A stretch of 60,718 nucleotides of DNA from Neorhizobium petrolearium (GTDB lineage: Bacteria; Pseudomonadota; Alphaproteobacteria; Rhizobiales; Rhizobiaceae). The notes under the pieces are model-generated. The model was given only the letters and a program-made list of their open reading frames with translations. It was not told the DNA's origin and did not search any database. The first letter of the stretch is position 1, and the number at the start of each line of letters is the position of its first letter. The translations under genes were made by a program, and so were the position numbers. The stretch covers positions 1-60,718 of the forward strand of contig NZ_JAGGJW010000025.1 in the NCBI RefSeq assembly GCF_017873175.1. The letters run 5' to 3'. Positions 1-9,700 of this stretch are shown one piece after another.

Positions 1-105
1 GCCAACCCCGGCAAGATCATCCTCGAAATGATCGAGGTCCAGACCGGCTCCTATCTCGGAGAAGACGACATCATCCGTATAACCGACGAATTCGGCCGCA
101 ACTGA
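1..105 (+). CDS. Mannose-1-phosphate guanylyltransferase / mannose-6-phosphate isomerase, C-terminal end (partial)
   Basis: The window opens inside a reading frame that ends at TGA 103-105. The last 34 residues include IEVQTGSYLGEDDIIRITDE, which closely resembles the C-terminal cupin (type II phosphomannose isomerase) part of bifunctional ManC/AlgA/XanB enzymes, where a QxGxYLGEDDIxR motif is conserved. These enzymes make GDP-mannose for exopolysaccharide or lipopolysaccharide. Only the tail is visible, so the presence of the N-terminal nucleotidyltransferase domain is inferred from the family. Family call is fairly sure; the exact gene name is not. Confidence 0.8.
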   Translation, partial: ANPGKIILEMIEVQTGSYLGEDDIIRITDEFGRN

Positions 106-326
106 CGAAGCAGACTTTGGTCACGGAGGTATTTTCGCAGCAGGATGTGGTGAACCCGAGGCCGTGTTGCTCGAATGCGCCTCAGAAAATTCCGGATATG
201 GGCTCGCGCAGCAGCCGGACTCGCTAGGCCTGCAGAAGCCAGAAGAACGCGATATATGATATTGCGGCATATGTTTTACGGGAACTGGAAGCCGGAACAA
301 TATTCAGTTTTGATGTGGAGCCTGCC

Positions 327-1055
327 ATGCCTCATCTTACCAGTGCGAAACGATGGCTGTCTGCTCTGTCAGACAGTGATGTCCGCGGCATCGCCCAAAG
401 AATTGATAAGGATGGGATCTATTGCGCCCCCGATTTTCTTTCGGCCGACGATCTCGGCAAACTGCAGAACTTTGTAACCGCGGCCATTGCTCTTGGAGGG
501 AACCAGTCTGTCTCCCTCGCCAGCCATCAACTCAGCGGGTCCGGGTTAGACGAGCTTGGCAATTCCGACGAATTCAAAGCTCTCTTTTCACGCCTCTATT
601 TCGTCAGTCTTGGACGGCAAGCACCGGAGGTGAAATTCTATCAGATCCTCCGCTGCCTTACGGGAAGAAGCATTGCCAAACATTCCTTGATGTTTCACTA
701 TGATTCTTACGTGATTACCGCGCTGGTGCCCGTGCAAATTCCCCAATCTGGAAAGCGCGGCGACTTTTTGATCATTCCCAATACACGGAAAATCCGATCG
801 AACTACGTGCTTAATCTCGCCGACAAGGTAATCCTCGACAATGTGTTGATGCAGCGGTCACTTCGCCGCCGTGCATGCGGTGCTAACATCAATCGCATTT
901 CCATGGTGCCGGGCAATCTGTATCTTTTTTGGGGTTATCGCAGCATTCATACGAATGAGCCGGTCGATGAAGACGCGGTTCGGGCCACGGCGTTGTTTCA
1001 TTATGCAGATCCGCATGCAGATAGTTTTCTAAAGCGACGACTGCGCCTTCGTTGA
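327..1055 (+). CDS. Putative 2-oxoglutarate/Fe(II)-dependent oxygenase (phytanoyl-CoA dioxygenase-like)
   Basis: A 242-aa protein without signal peptide. The ATG at 327 is preferred over the GTG at 315 because a TGGAG ribosome site (316-320) lies 6 bases before it. The sequence shows a plausible Fe(II) triad: HxD at His124/Asp126 (MFHYDSY), a distal His208 (YRSIHTNEP), and Arg219 about ten residues later, where the 2-oxoglutarate-binding arginine normally sits. This matches the facial-triad layout of small non-haem dioxygenases. The substrate cannot be read from sequence. The gene follows a GDP-mannose gene, so modification of a sugar or polysaccharide is possible, but the 221-bp gap makes co-transcription uncertain. 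Function is inferred from motif spacing only. Confidence 0.6.
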   Translation: MPHLTSAKRWLSALSDSDVRGIAQRIDKDGIYCAPDFLSADDLGKLQNFVTAAIALGGNQSVSLASHQLSGSGLDELGNSDEFKALFSRLYFVSLGRQAPEVKFYQILRCLTGRSIAKHSLMFHYDSYVITALVPVQIPQSGKRGDFLIIPNTRKIRSNYVLNLADKVILDNVLMQRSLRRRACGANINRISMVPGNLYLFWGYRSIHTNEPVDEDAVRATALFHYADPHADSFLKRRLRLR

Positions 1056-1344
1056 ACAATCGGGACCGCGATCGGCCCGGCTTAGTCCGACCGTGGGGCG
1101 AGATGCCAACATTGCCGATGCAGGGGCAACCGGTTCTGCCGCGTATCAGGTGATCGCGAATTGGAGGTCGTTTCCGATACCCAAGGGGCGGTATCGAGTC
1201 GCGATCCCAGCGACAACGTATTTCCGGAATACGCGTCGCAATTGTTAATGGATTGCAGTATTCCGCATTCGTAGCCGCGTGTAGCGGTGCTACGCTTATC
1301 GGACTGGCGATTGGGATTTAGTGATACGTCGCATAGCTTTCCCA
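1056..1344. other. Intergenic stretch between convergent genes
   Basis: The region separates the plus-strand oxygenase from the minus-strand IalB gene. It holds a weak GC-rich inverted repeat with arms GGGxCCG/CGGxCCC around 1068-1084 but no T-run, so termination is only possible. An open frame starts in the IalB stop codon (ATGA) and runs 88 codons on the minus strand. It has no recognisable domain and I do not call it a gene. Confidence 0.4.
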
Positions 1345-1905
1345 TCATCCCTTCAGAAGCTGGTTGAGACGTTCAAGGGCTGCTGCAAACCCTTTGAGTG
1401 AGACGGAAAGATTGACCGGCTGCGAAGCCTCGAGCGAAATCGCTGTGATGTTCAGTGTTGCGGCAGTCTTCAGGGTCGCGACGTTCGCTGCTGAAAAGTT
1501 GACCGGTAGAAGGCATCCGGCGGGGACGCAGGTGGAGAACCTTAGGTTGGGAAGCGGAGGATTGTTATCAATCTTCAGGTTCGCGCCGGCGTCGAGCTGC
1601 AATCCGAACGGCATCGCCAGAACGCCTGTGACGCTTCCATCCTTGCTCGGCTGCAGTTCGATTGCGAGAATTCGCTGGCCGTTTTGCTGTTGCTGGACCT
1701 GCGACATGGAACAAACCTTGCCGCTTTGAGCGACGCCGCAGGCGACCCTCCAGTCCTGATAGGTCTCCTGCAGTGAACTGGCGCCACCCGGCAGCGTGGC
1801 CTGCGCCGTCTGGGCAAGAGCTTGATCTTGAAGAGCTGGGAAAACATACGAGCCCAACAACAACGCTGCGGTGAGGGCGCGTTTGAACGGGTTGTGGATG
1901 ATCAT
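1345..1905 (-). CDS. Invasion-associated locus B (IalB) family protein
   Basis: A 186-aa secreted protein with a typical signal peptide (about residues 1-31, ending ALAQT). The mature part begins with the family hallmark, a WRVACG-like segment (DWRVACGVAQSGKVC), followed by an ILAIELQ strand and a FSTCVPAGCLLPVNF segment. The paired cysteines are conserved in IalB proteins of Bartonella and rhizobia. The role of the family is poorly defined; Bartonella IalB contributes to erythrocyte invasion and is found in the outer membrane or periplasm. The gene lies 46 bp downstream of tpsB on the same strand, so it is probably the last gene of the surface-protein transcript. Confidence 0.85.
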   Translation of the reverse strand: MIIHNPFKRALTAALLLGSYVFPALQDQALAQTAQATLPGGASSLQETYQDWRVACGVAQSGKVCSMSQVQQQQNGQRILAIELQPSKDGSVTGVLAMPFGLQLDAGANLKIDNNPPLPNLRFSTCVPAGCLLPVNFSAANVATLKTAATLNITAISLEASQPVNLSVSLKGFAAALERLNQLLKG

Positions 1906-1951
1906 GTGCTTTGCTTATTCCTTGCGTTTTTTGGGTTTGCAGCCGCCTGCA

Positions 1952-3739
1952 TCAATAACGTGCCGTCAGCCTGAGTTTGAAGTCGAAATCACCTGCGCTG
2001 AGGCTGCCTTCGTCAACCAGCGCGAATGCCGCTGTGGCGTTGAAATTGAGGTTCTGGGCCAGGCTGTAGTCGACACCAACACCGGTTCCGGCAAGTGACA
2101 GCTTCTCGTCGGAGATCCTGTCCCACCCGAATCCGAGATCGATGAAGGCGAAGGGCGAAAGCCGGTCGCTGCCAAGCGGCGAAAGCGTGGGGAGCCGCAA
2201 CTCGTTGCGAAGAATGATGCCTGTGTCGGCTACCGCATCGTTGAGGCCGTACCCGCGCACGCCGTCCAATCCTCCGATCGACAGCCTTTCGGTATCAGGC
2301 AAAGACTGGCCCGCCAACTGAAAGACGACGTTGTTGGAAAACCGAAAGCCCGTTGCCAACTCGGTGTCCCGGATAACGCTGCCGGCCAAATAGGCGTAGC
2401 TTGTATCGGTGACGGTTCCATTCGAATAGACGTTCCATGCGCTGGCGGTATTGTCTCCGAAGAGACCGCCGGGGTTGGCCTTTACATGGAGATCGATCTC
2501 GGTCGATCCGAGATCGTCCGCAAACCTGTGCGTCCAGCCAAACCCCAATTGGAACACCTCTGCCTGTGCACCTCCGAGGTCTAGGCCGGCGAAGAAGGTA
2601 TCGCGGGACAGATGCTTGTATTCGACGCCGGCATAGACTTCGCCGCCATAAATGCCCGGCAGGATGTTGGAAAGCGCACTGCGATAATAAAGCGGGAGCT
2701 CGATAATCGTGCTGTCGAAAGTGAAGCCTTCTTCCGTTTGACGCGTGGCGATATAGGAGGGGCTGAAATCGATCGCCTGGCGTCCGTCGAGTGGAAGGAC
2801 GAAGCGAGCCGAATGGCTCAGATAGCGTGCCCGGTCATCGCTATGGTCCGGAAAAAGGCCGCCGAGATCCTCGAAGAGATCGGACGATCCGGTCAGTTGA
2901 TACGTGCCGAACGCGCCATCGATGCCGGGTATGGCAAATCCTGCCCCGAGAAAGAAACGGTCACGTCCTGTGGCTTTGGTCCCCGTGTTGGAGTAACCCG
3001 CATAGACCTGCCAAGGTTTGCCAGAGGTGACATCCAGAACCAGATCCGAATTTCCGGTCGCCGAACCTGGCGAAAACAGGCCCTGTACGCGCCGGAACGG
3101 AGACCGGTTGAGCCAGGCCAGATCCTCGTTAACACTGGCCGAGGAAATCCGCCCGGCTTCGGGGACCCTTACCTGAGAGGCAAGACCGCTCGCGGCTGCG
3201 CCCCCCGCACTCCGTGCGGTCACCGCGCCGAATTTGAACTCCATCACCCGAAGATTGACGACACCGGCGGTAATCTCCTGAGGCGGGATCGTTACCGATA
3301 CGAACGGATAGCCGGCATGCCGGTAGACGCCGGCGATGGCGGATTGGGCATCGGCGATCAGCGACATGGACAGCGGCCGCCCTATGAAAGGTCGAAGGAC
3401 ACGCGCCAACTCCCGCTCAAGATTTTCTCCCGCGCCGATGCCGCCAACCACGATACCGCGTGTAGGGCGCGTGTCTGGCTGTTCGTCTGGCCCGATCAGG
3501 CGGATGCCGACGAGATCAGGGCCTAAAGGCTGTTCGTCGGCTGCAATCACGGCTTCGTCCGGAAGTGAGACCGTGGGGGCCGCGGCACTGACCGCTGGAG
3601 GTAGGTTACGTTCCACCACCAGCGACTGGGCAGCTAGATTGCCTGTTGTGGCGAACAGCGCAACTGCCGCAAACGATGACGACCGGCCAATGAAAGAAGA
3701 CCAACGAATGCCGGTGATAACAGGTTTATGACTGATCAC
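1952..3739 (-). CDS. Two-partner secretion outer-membrane transporter TpsB (ShlB/FhaC/HecB family)
   Basis: Exports the large TpsA protein encoded immediately upstream. I place the start at GTG 3739, giving 595 aa. This GTG overlaps the tpsA stop codon (GTGA), has GGAG 7 bases upstream, and opens directly into a signal peptide (about residues 1-38, ending LAAQS). The frame stays open a further 32 codons upstream, inside tpsA, but those residues are not signal-like. Residues about 76-175 look like a POTRA domain (IRLIGPDE to VVNLRVMEFKFG). The C-terminal half is a beta-barrel with the family VRGY motif at residues 494-497 (GGLDGVRGYGL) and a terminal aromatic residue (Tyr). The codon overlap implies translational coupling to its substrate. 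Confidence 0.92.
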   Translation of the reverse strand: MISHKPVITGIRWSSFIGRSSSFAAVALFATTGNLAAQSLVVERNLPPAVSAAAPTVSLPDEAVIAADEQPLGPDLVGIRLIGPDEQPDTRPTRGIVVGGIGAGENLERELARVLRPFIGRPLSMSLIADAQSAIAGVYRHAGYPFVSVTIPPQEITAGVVNLRVMEFKFGAVTARSAGGAAASGLASQVRVPEAGRISSASVNEDLAWLNRSPFRRVQGLFSPGSATGNSDLVLDVTSGKPWQVYAGYSNTGTKATGRDRFFLGAGFAIPGIDGAFGTYQLTGSSDLFEDLGGLFPDHSDDRARYLSHSARFVLPLDGRQAIDFSPSYIATRQTEEGFTFDSTIIELPLYYRSALSNILPGIYGGEVYAGVEYKHLSRDTFFAGLDLGGAQAEVFQLGFGWTHRFADDLGSTEIDLHVKANPGGLFGDNTASAWNVYSNGTVTDTSYAYLAGSVIRDTELATGFRFSNNVVFQLAGQSLPDTERLSIGGLDGVRGYGLNDAVADTGIILRNELRLPTLSPLGSDRLSPFAFIDLGFGWDRISDEKLSLAGTGVGVDYSLAQNLNFNATAAFALVDEGSLSAGDFDFKLRLTARY

Positions 3740-6700
3740 CGGAGCGCTCCGACGGTAAGGAACGGGCCGATCGGCAGGTTCGCCGGATGGGGAAGTGATA
3801 CGCAAGCGCCGCCCATCACCATTCCCGCTGGGCACATAGAGGGGTCGTTGATCCCGGAGGAAGGTTGGCCGCCAAGTCCAAGGGGCTGCGATGGTTCGAA
3901 GGCTGGTCTCGGCGGGAGAGGGGGCATAGGTGGTGCCGACGCTGCTGTAATCGTCAACGTTCCCTCAAAGAAGCTCAGCGAATAGTTTCCATCCGCTGAA
4001 AGCGTGCCTTGCGTGATGCCGTAGATGCCGACATCGGACGAAGACGCTGCCAAAGTGGCCAGCGCACCGGAGAGCGTGTCAGTACCGACGAGCCCCATGC
4101 CGCCGATCGTGTAGGTGAAAGGCGGGTTTGCCTCGCCGTAGACGCGCGACAGGTCGTCAGCCGTGACGGTAATCGATCGTCTGCCGATCGTCAGGTCGCC
4201 ACCGACGAAGGTCAGATCGTAGTTGGACGATGCCGCAAGCGTGCCTTGCGCAATGCCGTAGGTGCCGACATTGGACGTAGACGTTGCCAAAGTGGCCAAT
4301 TCGCCGGAGAACGTGTCGCTACCGACGAGCCCCATGCCGCCGATCGTGTAGGTGAAAGGCGGGTTTGCCTCGCCGTAGACGCGCGACAGGTCGTCGGCCG
4401 TGACGGTAATCGACCGCCTGGCGATCGTCAGGTCGCCTCCGACGAAGGTCAGATCGTAGTTGGACGATGCCGCAAGCGTGCCCTGCGCAATGCCGTAGGT
4501 GCCGACATTGGACGTAGACGAAGCGGCCGTCGTGAGCGCGCCGGTCAGCGTGTCGCCACCGAAAAGGCTGCCGGCCGTGATCGAATAGGTCAACACAGGA
4601 ACGCTATTGCCGTAGGCCATCGTCTGCGCGTTCGCCGTCACCGTCAGCGCAGCTGGCGAGACCGTCAGCGTGCCGGGGAGGTAGGTGATGGCGTAATTGC
4701 CAGACGTCAGGCCCGAGGCGGTGATCGAATAACTGCCGACGTTCGTCGCTGCCTGCGACGTGCCACCATAGGCAAGTGTGCCTCCGAGGCTCGCCGCTGT
4801 ATCGCCGCCCACGAAACCGCTGTAGGTCACACCGTTGCCACCCAAATAGGCAACGCCGTCATAGGTCTTGTTTGCATTGTTTGCCGTTACCGTCAGCGCC
4901 GCCCTTCCGATCACGAGCGTGCCGGGCGTGAAGGTCATATCATAACCGAATTGGCTCGAATAAAGTCCAGAGAGCGTCAGAGCAGCGCCGGAATAGGTGC
5001 CGGCATTGGCGCTGGAAGCCGTGTACGACGCGGTGCCGAAGACAAGCGACGTGTCGTAGCCAGAAGGATTATAGACGACCGTACCGACGCTCGAGGAGCT
5101 TGCCGAACCGTCATAGGTCTTGGAACTGTTGCCGCCTGTCACCGTCAGGCCCGTCATGAAGCCGCGCAGCAGCGGCGCCGTATAGCCGTCATAGATGCGC
5201 CAGGTCGCGCCTGTGCCGCCCACATCGTCGATGTCCCAGCCGTTAGCAGCGAAGGTGGAAAGCGACGTGAGCTGAGCCGTGGTCAGGCCGGTTACGCCAC
5301 TTGCCGAGCCGATCGCGACGCCGAGGCTGGTGCCTGACGTGGCGATGCTCCAGAAGCTTGCCGTGACCGTGCCGGCATTATTGCCGATCAGTCCGCCATA
5401 GGGTGCCGCCGCGGATGGCAGCGTGCCAGTGGCATAGCTGTTCGCCACCGTGCCGCTGTTGACGCCAACGAGACCGCCGGCGGTGGAGCCTCCGGAGATA
5501 TTGCCGGTGGCATAGGTATTGACGATCGCGGCGGCGTTGACGCCGACCAGGCCGCCCGCTGTTCCGGTCGCGCCGGCGCCGGCCGTCACGGCTCCGGTCG
5601 CAAAAGCGTTGCTGATGCTGCCCGCGGAATTGTAGCCCACGAGACCACCCGCGCGGCCGTCATTGCCGACGGTCACCGAACCGGTGGCGTAGGAGGCGCT
5701 GATCGCGCCGCTGTTGGTGCCCGCAACGCCGCCGGCCGCGCTGTCGTCGGTGCTGCTCACGGTGGCCGAGGATGCGACGTTGGTAATGGTGCCGCTATTG
5801 GCGCCGGCGATGCCGCCGAGCGCGCCCGCGGTGATCGCGCCCGTATTGCTTACATTGCCCGAGGTCGTGACGTTGCTGATCGTCCCGGCACTGGCGCCGG
5901 CGATCAGACCGGCATTGAGACCTCGTACCGAACCTGTGACCGCCAGATCGCTGACAGCGCCACCGCTGCCGATGACCCCGAACAGGCCCGCATCGGTGGT
6001 CGGTCTGTTGACGACGAGGCCGCTGATTGTGTGTCCGTCGCCGTCGAGGCTTCCGGTGAAGGCGGTCGCGGCGTCGCCGATGGAGGCAAAACCCGCGCCC
6101 GAATTCCAGCCGGAAGTACCGCTTGCGTCGATATCCGCCGCGAGCACGAAGTCGTCCGAAAGCAGGCTGGTGGATGCAATGCCCTGCAGGCCGTAGACGT
6201 CGACGATCTGGTAGGGTGCCGCCGCCGAGCCGTCGCCGCCCGTGGCGCGCAGGAAGGTCGTTCCTGTCCCGAGCCGGAAATCGGTGGCATGGAAGGACGC
6301 GAGTGTGCCGGCGACCTGTCTCCATGTGCCGGCGGTGAGGGAGAAGAGGCCCACATCGATGGCGCTCGACGTGGTGGCGGTGCCGGCTGCGGAAATGACG
6401 AGCGTGCCGTTGGCGGCGGTGACGGTTCCGCTCAGCGTGATGTCGTCGCCGATGGAGGTGAGCGTCAGGCTGGAGGCATCCGACCAGGAGATGGCGTCCG
6501 CGATGTCGAGGTCTCCCCCCGCCGACAGTTCGACCGTGCCGCTGACGCCGAAGGTGCCGCCGCTGTCGATCGACAACAGGCCTGCGGAACCGAGGTCAGC
6601 GTCGAGCGAGTAGTTGCCGGAGGCGTTGAGATAGACGCCGTAGCCGCCCGACGTGGTGAGCGACGCGAAGGAGGACGGGGAGAGAAAGCCGAGATCGGTG

Positions 6701-9700
6701 TCGGCATAGCTGCCGAACGTGGCGAGATAGTTGGCCTGAGTTGCCGTCAGCGCGGTCTGGCCCGTAATCAGGTGCGCCGCCGTGCCATAGATTGCGACGT
6801 TCTGCGCGCCGTTGGCGCCGGCGATATCGGAGAAGGCGCTCCCCTTGGTCGATCCGTTGTCGAGATAGGCCAGCACGCCGGTCGAAGCGAGCGAGGAACC
6901 GGGGGCGAGCATGATGTAGTAATAGCCGTTGGCGCCAGTGATGGCGCTGCCCATGGCGCTGCCGCCGGATACGGCGGTCACGTTGGCGCCCGCCAGCGCC
7001 GTCGTGCCGGCATCGCTATAGGCGGTGCCCGAAACGGCGACCGGTGTCGTTGAGTATTGCCACTTGAAATAGGGATAGAGGTTCGTTCCGGTTCCCCAGA
7101 TGGACGAGGAGAAGCCGGCAGGCAGGCTGCCCTGGAGCTGGGCCGTGGTGCGGGCGGTAGCGCTGCCGGGGCCACCATAGATGCCGACCGACTGTCCGCT
7201 GGTCTGGGTGTTCCAGTAGGCGTTGGTGATTGCCGAGGCACTATTGTTGTTATAGCCGGCGAAGCCGCCAAACTGCGTGCCACCGGTCACGTAGCCGGTC
7301 GAATAGGCATTGGTGATGGTGCCGTTGACGAAGTTCACGCCGACGAAGCCGCCGATGTTGGAGGCGCTGCCGAGCCCGATGACCCTGCCGGTAGCGTAGG
7401 AATCCGTGATCGTCCCCTCGTTATGCCCGACGAAGCCGCCGATGGGACCAGAACTGCCGGTGACCGTGCCGGTGGCGTAGGACTGACTGATGGTGCCGCC
7501 GTCGAGACTATAGCCGTTGGCGCCGACCAAACCGCCGATATAACCGTTGCCCGCGCTGGTATTCGTGCCGGTGACATTGCCCGTGGCGTAGGATTGCGTG
7601 ATCGTGCCGCCGTTGAAGAGGTAGCCGACAAGGCCGCCGACCTGATAGCCGGCGCCGGTGACGTTGCCGCTTGCCGAGGAACCGCTCACAGCGCCGCCGT
7701 CGACCGCTCCGATGAGGCCCCCGGAATTGGCCTCTCCGGTGCTCATTCCCGAGATGGTCGCACTCGCCGATGCACCCGATACCGAGCCGCCGACCATGTA
7801 GCCGATGAGCGCGCCGACGTCGTCATTGCCGGTGATGCTGCCGCCGGAGAGCGTCACGTTGCTGATCGTGGCGCCGTTCGTATAGCCGAACAGGCCGATA
7901 TAATTGGTGCCCGCGCGGTTGATCGTCAGGCCGCTGATGGTGTGGCCCTGGCCGTCGAAACTGCCGGTAAAGAGAGAACTGTTGTTGCCGATGGGGATGA
8001 AGCCGGAGGCGTTCCACAGGCCGCTGTAGTAACCGCCGACAGCCGTGAACGCGCCGGTCAGATCGATATCGGCCCCCAGCGTGTAGCTGGCGGAAAGATC
8101 AAGCGACATCAGTTGCAGCGCAGCCGGGGTTGTCACCACGGTCGAATATTCGTTGCGCAGCATCGGCCGCGTCTGGCCGGCAATCATCACCCAGGTATTG
8201 GCGAAATCGAAGCCGGCATAGGTTGCCTGCGTGTAGGCCGAGGCGTTGGAGATGCCGGTGCCGGCGAAACTCGTGCCCTGCCCGGTGGAATTCACGTCCC
8301 AATAGCCGTTGGTCACCGTGACGGTGCCTGCCAGCAATTCTCCGCCGATCAAGCCGCCGGTATTGGACGAGCCCGTTACCCTGCCGCTGGCATAGACATT
8401 GGTGAGAGCGCCGCCCTGATTGACACTGCCTGCAACGCCGCCGGCATAGGCGCCGGTTGCGGTGACCGAACCCGTGGCGTAGGAATCGGAGATCGAGCCG
8501 GTACGCAGTCGGCCGACCAGTCCGCCGGCTTCGCCTCCACCAATGACCGTCGCTGCCGAGGAGGAGCCGGAGATGGATCCCTGGTCAAGCCAGCCGGCGA
8601 GCCCGCCAACCTCGCCCGCAGCGCCCGTCACACTGCCTGTCGCATGCACGTTGATGAGCGAGCCAAGGCTCACATTGCCGACAACTGCGCCGACCCTTAC
8701 GTTGCCGGAGACCGACACGTTTGACAGGGTCAGATCCCTGACGGTTCCCGACAGGATGCCGATCAGTCCGGTGATTGATTGCCCTGGACGGTTGATGGTC
8801 AACCGGTCCACCGTGTGCCCGAGGCCGGTCAGTGTATTGGCAAAGGATGCAATCGGGTTGAAGCCGGCGCCGGCGTTCCAGCTGGCGGTCGCAGAAGCGT
8901 CGATGTCGTTGCCAAGAGCGTAGTTCGTGCCATCGACCATGGCCTGCAGGCCGGCCACATCGTGGATCAGCGTATAGGCGTTGCCCCCGATGGAGAGGCT
9001 CGCCGCCGATCCCGACAGGGTGACGCGGGCACCGTTGTTCAGGCTGTAGCCGGTTCCGTAGGCGAGAACCAGACCAGCACTGGCACCGGTCGCCGTGATA
9101 TCCTTGTTGATCAGGATGCTGCCCGCGGCGCTCAGCGTCAGAATGGTGTTGGCGCTCCAGGTAATCGGCGTGGCGACCGTGATGTTGCCCGCCTGCGACC
9201 CGCTGCTCCCCGTCGTGACGGTGACATTGGCCAGCGCGAGTGCGTTCGTCAGCGTCGTCACGTTGAGGACGCTGTCGTTGGCGCTGGCGTCGAAGCCCGA
9301 CATCCCGCTGCTCGCTGCACTTGAAATCGTCAGGTCGTAGGGATCGAGCAGCAGGTTGCCGAAGGCGCCGCTCTCGCTTCTGAGATCCGCCGTACCGTCA
9401 TAGACGAGCACCGCCTTGCCCGATACTTCCGCGTCGCCGCCCGAGGCGCTGCCAGCGCCGGTGGCGCCGATGGTGCCGGCAAATGTCGTCTTGTTATCCG
9501 ACCACACGACGACATTGCCGCCCGCACCCTGCGTGCCGTCCGCCCGGATGGTCGCGCCCTTGGCGATCGCCACAGTGTCGGCCGTTGCGATAGTCTCGGC
9601 CAGGTATTTCGTCGCAGCGTTGTTGCCGCCCTGGTAATCGCCTCCGATCAATACGGTGCCGCCGGTTACGCCGGAGGCATCCACCGCTGTGGCGGAGCCT

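Noticed and set aside
1082..1348. An 88-codon frame starting in the ialB stop codon (ATGA)
   Set aside because: The overlap looks operon-like, but the protein has no signal, domain or compositional sign of being real, and no ribosome site is evident.
4009..5337. A 442-codon plus-strand open frame antisense to tpsA, and similar long antisense frames across 6.0-9.3 kb
   Set aside because: Their sequences are Arg/Asp/Gly-rich mirrors of the repeated adhesin codons, with no domain or ribosome site. They are explained by the GC-rich repetitive coding strand.
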